Shown here: in pieces, positions 1 through 5,080 of the stretch
How the letters are laid out: every line of letters begins with the position of its first letter
Position numbering within the stretch: position 1 is the first letter of the stretch
DNA from: Trueperella sp.
GTDB lineage: Bacteria > Actinomycetota > Actinomycetes > Actinomycetales > Actinomycetaceae
Length of the DNA stretch: 5,080 bases
NCBI GenBank assembly: GCA_012727825.1
Contig: JAAYGH010000002.1
Coordinates: 1-5,080 of the forward strand
Reading direction: 5' to 3'
Position numbers and translations under genes: made by a program
Notes under the pieces: model-generated
What the model saw: the letters and a program-made list of their open reading frames with translations, nothing else
Database searches by the model: none
What the model was told of the DNA's origin: nothing

Positions 1-8
1 AATTTAAC

Positions 9-14
9 GAGAGG
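9..14 (+). promoter_or_regulatory. Ribosome binding site of pta
   Basis: GAGAGG lies 5 bases before the ATG at 20 and is a good purine-rich Shine-Dalgarno sequence. An in-frame TAA at 5-7 closes the frame just upstream, so this ATG is the farthest possible start and the gene is complete. The promoter is not in the window. Confidence 0.75.
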
Positions 15-19
15 TTGAC

Positions 20-1651
20 ATGACGAAGAGCGTCTATTTCACAGCTGCAGAGGGTAATTCCGGAACGCGCGCCGTAGCGCGAGTGGTGATCGAACAGCTC
101 AAGAAGGACTATCCGAATCTCGGCGTGTTCCGCGCATTTACCAATGGGCCGATCAGCACCGATGATGAATTCAAGGAACTTCTGGCACAGGTTGGCCGCG
201 CCGATGATCTTGACATCGCATGGGGCACCACCCGCAAGGCGTACTTCACTGACGAGGACGCTGCGATGACGGACCTCGTCAAGCGCTACACCGATTACGC
301 CCACAATTTTGACGCCGTGCTCATCCTCGGTCTCCTCGACGGCGATCCGGTCAACCCCGGCGTGTTGGCTCGTACTGGCAGGGCCGCCGCGAACCTCGGC
401 ACCTCGGTGTTCCTCGTCGTGTCCGGAGCTCTACGCTCGCCAACCGAGATCATGGACATGTCACATCTTGTGACTCTCGAGATTCAGGGTGAGAATGCGC
501 CGATTTCGGCTGTGGCTATCACTCATGCCGATCGTGTAACTGCCGAAGAGCAGGGGCCGATGCACGGAGATACGCCGATCATCTACTTCTATGAGGGCGA
601 ACAGGTTGAGCTGGAACATCATGATGCCGAAACCATCAAGGGCGCCATGGAGCACGGCTCTGAGGTTATTACGCCACTGAGTTTCCAGTCCTCACTCATT
701 TCGCGTGCACGCGGCGATCGTAAACGCATCGCCCTCCCAGAGGCATCGGACGAGCGTATTTTGCGCGCCGCCGACGAACTCATTTCTCGCGAGGTTGCCG
801 ACATTATTTTGGTGGGCGATAAGCCCGAGATCCTAGGCCGGGCCGAGAATCTCGGGCTCGACCTCAGTAGGGCCGAGTTCGTCTCGCCCGAGGATCCGGA
901 GCGTATTGAAAAGTACGCGACCGAGTTCGCACGACTGCGCGAAAAGAGGGGCGTCACCTACGAACAGGCCGTGGAGACCCTCAAGGATTTGTCCTACTTC
1001 GCCACGATGATGGTTCACATGGACGACGCCGATGGCATGGTCTCCGGAGCGGTCAACACGACGGCAAATACCATCGTTCCCTCCTTCCAGATCATCAAGA
1101 CCAAGCCGGGGGCCAAGCTCGTATCGTCTTGCTTCCTCATGCTCATGGAAGATCGTGTCTACGTGTACGGCGACTGCGCCGTGACCACGAACCCGAACCC
1201 CGAGCAGCTCGCTGGTATTGCCGTGTCGTCGGCTGAGACAGCCGTTCAGTTCGGCGTGGATCCTCGCGTTGCGATGCTGTCATACTCCACAGGTACGTCC
1301 GGCGCTGGGCCGGACGTCGACGCCGTCGTGGAAGCCACCTCGCTTGCCAAGGAGATGTCGCCAGACCTTCCGATCGAAGGCCCGATCCAGTACGACGCGG
1401 CAGTTGAGCCGAAGGTTGCGGCCACCAAACTCCCCGACTCCGAGGTTGCTGGGCGCGCCACCGTCTTCATCTTCCCCGAGCTCAACTCGGGCAATATCGG
1501 TTACAAGGCCGTTCAGCGTTCGGCTGGCGCAGTGGCGGTTGGTCCAGTCCTTCAGGGTCTGAATAAGCCTGTCAATGATCTCTCGCGTGGAGCCCTCGTC
1601 GAGGACATCGTCAACACCGTTGCCATCACGGCCATCCAGGCGCAGAGCTAG
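20..1651 (+). CDS. pta: Phosphate acetyltransferase (two-domain form)
   Basis: Pta interconverts acetyl-CoA plus phosphate with acetyl phosphate plus CoA in the cytoplasm. It is the first step of acetate overflow/fermentation, and acetyl phosphate is also a phosphodonor. The 543 residues have two parts. Residues 1-~215 form a BioD/CobQ-like P-loop-fold domain; the loop AEGNSGTR (10-17) lacks the Walker A lysine, as in E. coli Pta. Residues ~217-543 form the catalytic PTA_PTB domain. Its signature stretches are KRIALPEASDERIL (235-248), DADGMVSGAVNTTANTI (336-352), MLSYSTGTSGAG (419-430), EGPIQYDAAVEP (453-464), and a C-terminal block with PELNSGNIGYKAVQR (486-500), GPVLQGL (508-514) and PVNDLSRG (517-524). 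It is shorter than E. coli Pta (about 714) and longer than single-domain Pta (about 330); the middle DRTGG regulatory domain appears to be absent. ackA follows 113 bp downstream, which supports an operon. The family assignment is secure; the domain loss is inferred from length and motif spacing. Confidence 0.97.
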   Translation: MTKSVYFTAAEGNSGTRAVARVVIEQLKKDYPNLGVFRAFTNGPISTDDEFKELLAQVGRADDLDIAWGTTRKAYFTDEDAAMTDLVKRYTDYAHNFDAVLILGLLDGDPVNPGVLARTGRAAANLGTSVFLVVSGALRSPTEIMDMSHLVTLEIQGENAPISAVAITHADRVTAEEQGPMHGDTPIIYFYEGEQVELEHHDAETIKGAMEHGSEVITPLSFQSSLISRARGDRKRIALPEASDERILRAADELISREVADIILVGDKPEILGRAENLGLDLSRAEFVSPEDPERIEKYATEFARLREKRGVTYEQAVETLKDLSYFATMMVHMDDADGMVSGAVNTTANTIVPSFQIIKTKPGAKLVSSCFLMLMEDRVYVYGDCAVTTNPNPEQLAGIAVSSAETAVQFGVDPRVAMLSYSTGTSGAGPDVDAVVEATSLAKEMSPDLPIEGPIQYDAAVEPKVAATKLPDSEVAGRATVFIFPELNSGNIGYKAVQRSAGAVAVGPVLQGLNKPVNDLSRGALVEDIVNTVAITAIQAQS

Positions 1652-1728
1652 CACGGTGAGCCGCGTCCCTGCGCTGGCTCGAAACAGAATTCACCGTCGT
1701 CGTTGGAACGGCAAAGGCGGAGAACCAC

Positions 1729-1742
1729 GCGCCAACTGGCGC
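1729..1742 (+). other. Short dyad in the pta-ackA gap
   Basis: GCGCC-AACT-GGCGC is a perfect 5-bp GC stem with a 4-base loop, ending 10 bases before the ackA Shine-Dalgarno. No T-run follows, so it is not an intrinsic terminator. It could stabilise the processed ackA message or affect translation initiation, or it may be chance. A weaker 7-bp pair (1653-1659 with 1691-1697) lies upstream in the same gap. No ORF or clear promoter was recognised in the 113-bp gap. Confidence 0.3.
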
Positions 1743-1752
1743 AGCACAGAAT

Positions 1753-1757
1753 AGGAG
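1753..1757 (+). promoter_or_regulatory. Ribosome binding site of ackA (fixes GTG start)
   Basis: AGGAG followed by 7 bases and then the GTG at 1765. The ideal spacing, together with the conserved TVLVINSGSSS N-terminus starting directly after it, decides for this GTG as the start. Confidence 0.85.
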
Positions 1758-1764
1758 AAACCCA

Positions 1765-2937
1765 GTGACAGTACTGGTTATTAATTCCGGATCGTCATCG
1801 ATCAAGTACCAGCTCGTGGATCCGGAGACTGGCGCTTCGATCGCCTCCGGCCTCGTGGAGAGAATCGGTGAATCGGTAAGCCACCTCGAACACGAATACA
1901 ACGGCGAGACCACCGAGCTCAATGACCCCATCGCTGACCACGGCGAGGGTCTACGCCTCGTGATCGACATGTTTAACGAAAAGGGCCCCAAGTTGGACGA
2001 CGTCGGTATCAAGGCCGTCGGCCATCGAGTCGTTCAAGGAGGCAAGTACTTCGACAAGGCTGTTCTCATCGACGACGAAGTTCAAGCACTCATCGATGAG
2101 CTTTCACCCCTCGCACCACTTCACAACCCCGCTAATCTCAGTGGCATTGAAGTTGCGCGTGAGCTGTTCGACGTGCCAAATATCGCCGTGTTCGATACGG
2201 CGTTCTTCCAGACGTTACCGAACGAGTCCGCCACATACGCGCTGGATCGCGAGGTTGCGGAGAAGTATCAAATCCGCCGCTACGGCGCTCACGGCACCTC
2301 GCACATGTACGTATCGCAAAAGGTCTCCGAAATGGAAGGCCGCGATGACCTCAAGCAAATCGTCATGCACCTGGGCAACGGCGCCTCGGTTTCAGCCGTT
2401 AAAAACGGCGAGGCTGTAGACACCTCCATGGGCCTGACTCCACTTGAGGGGCTCATGATGGGCACTCGTACCGGCGATATCGATCCGGCTACAGTGTTCC
2501 ATTTGGCGCGTGTTGGCGGCATGTCGATCGACGAAATCGACGTACTGTTCAACAAGAAGTCAGGTCTGAAGGGCCTGGCTGGCGACAACGACATGCGCTC
2601 CGTCAACCTGCTCGCTGCTGACGGAGACGAGAACGCGATCGAGGCTCTCGAAGTGTACGTGCACCGCCTGCTCCATTACATCGGCGCATACGCCGCAGTC
2701 ATGGGCGGTTTGGACGTCATCACGTTCACCGCAGGCGTCGGCGAAAACGACAACCTCACGCGCGCTGCCGTGATCAAGCGCCTCGAACCCTTCGGCGTCA
2801 AGCTCGACGAGGAGAAGAACGCCACGCGTTCGAAGGAGCCCCGTGTTATCTCCACTGAGGATTCGACGGTCAAGATCATGATCGTACCGACAAACGAAGA
2901 GCTCTCCATCGCCCAGCAGGCCATGGAGCTCATCTAA
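1765..2937 (+). CDS. ackA: Acetate kinase
   Basis: AckA transfers phosphate between acetyl phosphate and ADP, giving acetate and ATP; it completes the Pta-AckA pathway in the cytoplasm. The protein has 390 residues, normal for the ASKHA-fold acetate kinases (about 400). Visible motifs in order: the N-terminal phosphate-binding signature VINSGSSSIKYQL (5-17), GHRVVQGG (86-93), FDTAFFQTLP (143-152), RRYGAHGTSH (171-180), HLGNGASVSAVKNG (202-215), the second signature DTSMGLTPLEGLMMGTRTGD (219-238), GVGEN (324-328) and PTNEE (375-379). Residues matching the known catalytic set of the Methanosarcina enzyme are present: Arg88, Asp145, His177, Arg235 and Glu378. The start is GTG with AGGAG 7 bases upstream. 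It follows pta on the same strand and precedes a strong terminator, so it is the last gene of the operon. Nothing suggests inactivation. Confidence 0.98.
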   Translation: MTVLVINSGSSSIKYQLVDPETGASIASGLVERIGESVSHLEHEYNGETTELNDPIADHGEGLRLVIDMFNEKGPKLDDVGIKAVGHRVVQGGKYFDKAVLIDDEVQALIDELSPLAPLHNPANLSGIEVARELFDVPNIAVFDTAFFQTLPNESATYALDREVAEKYQIRRYGAHGTSHMYVSQKVSEMEGRDDLKQIVMHLGNGASVSAVKNGEAVDTSMGLTPLEGLMMGTRTGDIDPATVFHLARVGGMSIDEIDVLFNKKSGLKGLAGDNDMRSVNLLAADGDENAIEALEVYVHRLLHYIGAYAAVMGGLDVITFTAGVGENDNLTRAAVIKRLEPFGVKLDEEKNATRSKEPRVISTEDSTVKIMIVPTNEELSIAQQAMELI

Positions 2938-2985
2938 GGCTCACGCAGCTGAGCAACGCCACCGGGGCTGAGCTCGGGGCGTTTG

Positions 2986-3031
2986 AGGGGGGCGTGGCAG
3001 GAGAGTTTTCCTGCCACGCCCCCCTTTCTAT
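2986..3031 (+). terminator. Strong rho-independent terminator of pta-ackA
   Basis: The left arm 2986-3002 (A, six G, then CGTGGCAGGA) pairs perfectly with 3009-3025 over 17 bp, with a 6-base loop GAGTTT. The T-rich tail TTTCTATCT follows. It begins 48 bp after the ackA stop. A minor 5-bp hairpin (2939-2943 with 2950-2954) sits directly after the stop codon. Read from the other strand the stem is followed by CAAACG, so it is mainly a plus-strand terminator. An exact 15-bp copy of its left arm appears at 5065-5079. Confidence 0.93.
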
Positions 3032-3040
3032 CTCTCCCCG

Positions 3041-3103
3041 GGGCATTTCCTTATCTTGCGCGGGCATTTCCTTATCTTGCGCGGGCATTTCCTAATCTTG
3101 ATA
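3041..3103. repeat. 21-bp tandem repeat, three copies
   Basis: Unit 1 (3041-3061) and unit 2 (3062-3082) are identical: GGGCATTTCCTTATCTTGCG plus C. Unit 3 (3083-3103) keeps the first 17 bases with one change and then diverges. The array starts about 10 bp after the terminator tail. It has no dyad symmetry and no spacers. I see no function; it is non-coding as far as I can tell. Confidence 0.92.
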
Positions 3104-3121
3104 ATGAAAGGGTGCCACAGG

Positions 3122-3158
3122 CACGCTTTCACGTCCTCTGCTCGCCTTACCAACCGTC
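3122..3158. repeat. 37-bp duplicated module, copy A
   Basis: This segment aligns without gaps to 3298-3334, matching at 31 of 37 positions; the 3' 13 bases CTTACCAACCGTC are identical. Copy A leads into the 12-bp array, while copy B leads into the 19-bp array. This suggests the two arrays grew from duplicated versions of one ancestral module. Confidence 0.8.
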
Positions 3159-3242
3159 TTACCCTTCGCCTTACCAACCGTCTTTCCCTTCGCCTTACCC
3201 TTCATCTCAACCTTCGTCTTATCGACCGTCTAACCAACCGCC
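3147..3242. repeat. 12-bp tandem array, eight units
   Basis: Eight consecutive 12-base units begin at 3147, 3159, 3171, 3183, 3195, 3207, 3219 and 3231. They alternate at first between TTACCAACCGTC and TTACCCTTCGCC and then become more diverged (for example TCAACCTTCGTC, TTATCGACCGTC). On the minus strand the consensus reads GGCGAAGGGTAA / GACGGTTGGTAA, which resembles the G-rich 9-bp array at 5010-5069 on the plus strand. The period is a multiple of three, so an open frame through it is not evidence of coding. Confidence 0.9.
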
Positions 3243-3297
3243 GATGACGCACCTTTCAATCAAGGGAGGACGCTAAATCACAAATCAACGAAAACAC

Positions 3298-3334
3298 CAC
3301 GTTTTAAGGTCCTCCGTTCGTCTTACCAACCGTC
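3298..3334. repeat. 37-bp duplicated module, copy B
   Basis: Second copy of the segment at 3122-3158 (31 of 37 identical). Its last four bases are the first bases of the 19-bp array. Between the two copies, the stretch 3243-3297 holds no recognisable gene. It includes half of a loose inverted repeat (GGAGGAC at 3265-3271, GTCCTCC at 3309-3315) and a small hairpin (AAAAC 3291-3295, GTTTT 3301-3305). Confidence 0.8.
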
Positions 3335-3399
3335 AATGATGCGGCGGTGCGTCAATGATGCGGCGGTGCGTCAATGATCCAACGGTGCGTCAACGGCGC
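3331..3399. repeat. 19-bp tandem repeat, three and a half copies
   Basis: CGTCAATGATGCGGCGGTG occurs exactly at 3331-3349 and 3350-3368, with a diverged third copy at 3369-3387 (CCAA replaces GCGG) and a partial fourth at 3388-3399. A period of 19 excludes a repeated peptide. No function is recognised. Confidence 0.92.
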
Positions 3400-3401
3400 A
3401 T

Positions 3402-3589
3402 GAATTGCGTAAAGCAGGCCAGCAAGTCGGCGATCCGACCGGTAAGCGGCACAAGAATCGCAAACAGCATGACAGTAAGTCGGTGGTGTGACCGGTAAGC
3501 GGTGCAAGAATCTCAAACAGCAGGCCAGTAAATCGGCGACACGGTTCCAAAATAGTAAGTCGGCGGGTGACCTGTACGCGGTCAGAAAG
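3402..3589. repeat. 53-bp degenerate tandem repeat
   Basis: Two full units, 3420-3472 and 3473-3525, match at 43 of 53 positions. They share blocks AAGTCGG, GACCGGTAAGCGG, CAAGAATC and CAAACAGCA. A tail of an earlier unit is visible at 3402-3419, a truncated third unit at 3526-3553 and a diverged fourth at 3555-3589. The array runs up to the stop codon of the minus-strand gene (3590). Unit length 53 is not a multiple of three and there are no unique spacers, so it is neither a repeated peptide nor a CRISPR array. No T-tailed hairpin was found here that could terminate the minus-strand gene. Confidence 0.85.
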
Positions 3590-4855
3590 CTAGCCAACTT
3601 TTCGGTTCTCGGCCTTGCCCCTTCCAGATTCACGCCGGGCAACAGTTGGGTAGACCTTGAAGCGTCTGCACCAGGCCGCAAATCGCGTGTCGTCCTGAAC
3701 ATCATCCCATGTCATGTGGAGCACTCTGAATCCGAGAGCCTCTAGTTCTGCATCGCGCTCGCGTTCATCGTGAAAAGCTTGAACTAATCCGACTTGGTGA
3801 CGCCCATATTTTCCTTTGCCGTCCAATTCGTAGATGGTACCGGAGTCTGCATCAAAACCATCCGGTCGCCGTTCAGATTTTCCATTCCGAATGCGAACCT
3901 GCGGTTCAGGGATCTTGAAACTACCCGAACAGAATCTCCACCTCATCAACGATTCACCAGGCGATTCAACTCGCCCATCAACAACCCGAAATATTGCCCA
4001 GAAGTTGCGGATGCCTCTCCGTGCTCCCTGCGCCTTTGCAACAGCTTCGAGCCTCTCCTTGTCCGTCAGATTGTTGTGCAGAGCATAATCAGCCGCGAGT
4101 AGACCGGATTCTGGGCTAACGGTGCAAGTAAGATCGATAATCGTTTGCTCGATACTCGTCACGAGCACACCACCGAGATCGATCACCTCGGGTCTGACTT
4201 TCGCACGCCGTGTGACCTGATTGATTGACCGACTCTGATGCCCCTCTCTGAGAGCCACCCGCTGCACCGCCCTCGGTAAATTTCCGAGACGCGGGAAATT
4301 CCAGATCGCAGCCGCGGATAGATCCGCAATTGCAGTCTGTGATTGCCATTGGTTGAGATAGAAGATTTTATGGAGATGGGTGTTTTCTTCGACAATCCAC
4401 CATTCCAAGTTCTCTCGCTCCGACGGAGGAGCAAGGAACGCGGCATACCCTCGCGCGATCTTTTCGAACCCACGCGAGCCAGCGTGGTCCCAAAAGCCAC
4501 GCGACACCATGGGCACAACCTGCCGACCAATCGCCTGACCACTTCTAGCGAATGCTTGCAACCGCTCCTTAGCTGTCGTTTCGAAAAGTGCACGCTGGAC
4601 AGGTTCGAAAGCAGGTTCAGCACTGCGAATTATTTCAACACCCGGGTACAGGGACTGCTGAGGCTGGCTAAAACTACCCGTGCTGGCACCGACACCAGCA
4701 CCGACACCTCGCCGAGCTTTTCCGTTACCAGCACCAGCAGCGGCAGCAACACCTGGCCGAGCTTTACCGGCAGCGGCACCAGCACCTGGCCGAGCCTTTC
4801 CGACAGCAGGAGCTCTTTTCGCGCTTCCTCTACCCGCATCGAAATTTTCAGACAT
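3590..4855 (-). CDS. AbiEi-like / DUF559-type PD-(D/E)xK nuclease-fold protein with basic repetitive N-terminal tail
   Basis: The protein has 421 residues. Residues 1-60 are a low-complexity tail rich in Ala, Gly, Lys and Arg, with KARPG at 20-24 and 31-35 and KARRG at 46-50; it is probably disordered and basic. Residues ~100-290 resemble the middle of actinobacterial 'AbiEi antitoxin domain/DUF559' proteins: SAAAIWNFP (180-188) and VLVTSIEQTIIDL (230-242). The C-terminal ~297-400 looks like a Vsr/DUF559 endonuclease fold: ESPGES (297-302), RRPDGFD (329-335), YELDGKGKYG (342-351) and GFRVLHMTWDDV (375-386). The acidic residues Glu301, Asp332/Asp335, Glu343 and Asp345 are intact, so nuclease activity is plausible but unproven. 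No AbiEii-type toxin gene adjoins it. It is convergent with ackA. No clear Shine-Dalgarno precedes the ATG; AGGAAAG is 20 bases away, so a start inside the repetitive tail is possible. Family assignment is from memory of motifs; the biological role is unknown. Confidence 0.8.
   Translation of the reverse strand: MSENFDAGRGSAKRAPAVGKARPGAGAAAGKARPGVAAAAGAGNGKARRGVGAGVGASTGSFSQPQQSLYPGVEIIRSAEPAFEPVQRALFETTAKERLQAFARSGQAIGRQVVPMVSRGFWDHAGSRGFEKIARGYAAFLAPPSERENLEWWIVEENTHLHKIFYLNQWQSQTAIADLSAAAIWNFPRLGNLPRAVQRVALREGHQSRSINQVTRRAKVRPEVIDLGGVLVTSIEQTIIDLTCTVSPESGLLAADYALHNNLTDKERLEAVAKAQGARRGIRNFWAIFRVVDGRVESPGESLMRWRFCSGSFKIPEPQVRIRNGKSERRPDGFDADSGTIYELDGKGKYGRHQVGLVQAFHDERERDAELEALGFRVLHMTWDDVQDDTRFAAWCRRFKVYPTVARRESGRGKAENRKVG
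4688..4801 (-). repeat. Coding repeat for the A/G/K/R-rich tail
   Basis: Inside the minus-strand gene, codons ~19-56 form imperfect repeats beginning with a Lys-Ala-Arg-Pro-Gly (or Lys-Ala-Arg-Arg-Gly) block, followed by an Ala/Gly/Val spacer of 6 to 10 residues. The blocks start at residues 20, 31 and 46. The DNA repeats too (GCTCGGC around each block), so the tail probably arose by slippage or unequal recombination. The tail is not part of the usual AbiEi/DUF559 proteins as I know them. Confidence 0.75.
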
Positions 4856-4872
4856 GATGCTATTCGAACAAA

Positions 4873-4902
4873 ATTCTTTCCTGCGATCACCCTTATTTTC
4901 AA
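4873..4902 (-). promoter_or_regulatory. Possible weak promoter of the minus-strand gene
   Basis: On the minus strand TTGAAA (4902-4897) is followed, after 18 bases, by AAGAAT (4878-4873). These match the sigma70-type boxes at 5 of 6 and 4 of 6 positions. Transcription would begin about 10 bases before the ATG at 4855, giving a very short leader, consistent with the missing Shine-Dalgarno. The match is weak and may be chance. Confidence 0.2.
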
Positions 4903-4903
4903 C

Positions 4904-4940
4904 TGTGGAAAACTCCGAATAACACCGTGACCGTGGATAA
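4904..4940 (-). promoter_or_regulatory. Pair of DnaA-box-like 9-mers
   Basis: TGTGGAAAA (4904-4912) and CGTGGATAA (4932-4940) read on the minus strand as TTTTCCACA and TTATCCACG. Each differs by one base from the DnaA box TTATCCACA. They share orientation and are 28 bp apart, in the upstream region of the minus-strand gene. They could mark DnaA-linked control of that gene. There are too few to call an origin. Confidence 0.3.
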
Positions 4941-4956
4941 ATATTCTGAAGGTGTC

Positions 4957-4993
4957 GAGGGGCTTAAACTCGAACTACTCAGTGAGGCCCCTC
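4957..4993. other. Seven-bp inverted repeat
   Basis: GAGGGGC (4957-4963) and GCCCCTC (4987-4993) are perfect complements with a 23-base loop. No T-run follows on either strand. It could be an operator-like dyad or a remnant; nothing indicates a terminator. Confidence 0.3.
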
Positions 4994-5009
4994 AGGGTTG
5001 CCCGGCTAA

Positions 5010-5069
5010 GGGGGCTAAGAGGGCGAAAGGGGCTAAGAGGGCGAAAGGGGCGAAGAGGGGCTAAGGGGG
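5010..5069 (+). repeat. G-rich 9-bp tandem array with G-quadruplex motif
   Basis: Consecutive 9-base units GGGGCTAAG / AGGGCGAAA alternate from 5011 (5011, 5020, 5029, 5038, 5047, 5056), with the last two diverged. Seven runs of three to five G are separated by 4 to 6 bases, which meets the standard G3+N1-7 quadruplex pattern almost twice over. The G-rich strand is plus, the template strand for the minus-strand gene, 155-215 bp upstream of its start. The array merges directly into the terminator-arm copy at 5065. Confidence 0.88.
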
Positions 5070-5079
5070 CGTGGCAGGA
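5065..5079. repeat. Second copy of the ackA terminator arm (cut by window edge)
   Basis: GGGGGCGTGGCAGGA is identical to 2988-3002 and is the reverse complement of 3009-3023. The following base (T at 5080) ends the window, so I cannot see whether the other arm follows. If it does, this is another terminator of the same design, belonging to a neighbouring gene. Confidence 0.85.
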
Positions 5080-5080
5080 T

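Noticed and set aside
1626..2012. Minus-strand open frame spanning the pta-ackA gap
   Set aside because: It is antisense to the conserved ackA N-terminus and the pta end, with no family resemblance.
2983..3276. 97-codon plus-strand open frame with peptide repeats (AFPYLAR and PYQPS-like)
   Set aside because: It starts with TTG inside the ackA terminator stem, has no ribosome binding site, and is open mainly because the 21-bp and 12-bp repeats are multiples of three.
3402..3589. CRISPR array
   Set aside because: The 53-bp units are contiguous and diverged along their whole length. There is no constant repeat/unique spacer pattern and no cas gene.
3352..3705. 117-codon minus-strand open frame across the 19-bp and 53-bp arrays
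   Set aside because: It overlaps the end of the better supported nuclease-fold gene in another frame. The repeat periods 19 and 53 would shift the frame at each unit.
4343..4930. 195-codon plus-strand open frame opposite the nuclease-fold gene
   Set aside because: The minus-strand protein shows family motifs along its length. The plus-strand product is Ser/Thr-rich low complexity with no recognisable domain, typical of an antisense shadow.
4957..4993. Intrinsic terminator
   Set aside because: A 7-bp stem with a 23-base loop and no T-run on either strand does not meet the pattern.
2986..5079. Insertion sequence or transposon ends
   Set aside because: The shared 15-mer belongs to a terminator hairpin. 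There is no transposase and no target-site duplication that I can see.
4890..5080. Replication origin
   Set aside because: Only two DnaA-like boxes are present, with no AT-rich unwinding region and no dnaA or dnaN nearby.

Overview
The window looks like a chromosomal segment of a moderately GC-rich actinobacterium. Two features suggest this: the pta and ackA proteins with their actinobacterial-style codon use and GTG start, and an AbiEi/DUF559-type nuclease-fold protein of a kind common in Actinomycetota. A member of the Actinomycetaceae (Arcanobacterium/Trueperella/Actinomyces neighbourhood) would fit, but this is an impression from family resemblance and I could not test it.

Left part (1-3031): the fermentative acetate operon. 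pta (phosphate acetyltransferase, 20-1651) is followed after 113 bp by ackA (acetate kinase, 1765-2937, GTG start). It ends at a very strong intrinsic terminator with a 17-bp perfect stem (2986-3025) and a T-rich tail. Together the two enzymes convert acetyl-CoA to acetate with ATP formation through acetyl phosphate, or run in reverse for acetate uptake. The operon promoter lies upstream of the window.

Middle part (3032-3589): about 560 bp with no convincing gene. It holds four different tandem arrays one after another: 21-bp, 12-bp, 19-bp and 53-bp periods. A 37-bp module occurs twice, joining the 12-bp and 19-bp arrays. This lies in the gap between two convergent genes.

Right part (3590-4855, minus strand): a 421-residue protein with an Ala/Gly/Lys/Arg-rich repetitive N-terminal tail, an AbiEi-like central region and a C-terminal PD-(D/E)xK-like (DUF559/Vsr-like) nuclease domain whose acidic motifs are intact. 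No partner toxin gene is present in the window.

Far right (4856-5080): the upstream region of that gene. It has two DnaA-box-like 9-mers, a short dyad, a purine-only-looking 9-bp tandem array that forms a canonical G-quadruplex motif, and finally an exact 15-bp copy of one arm of the ackA terminator, cut off by the window edge. The nuclease-fold gene and its repeat arrays are therefore bracketed by copies of the same terminator-derived 15-mer. This is the most unusual architectural feature here. Whether it marks a cassette or just a dispersed terminator/repeat family cannot be decided from this sequence alone.
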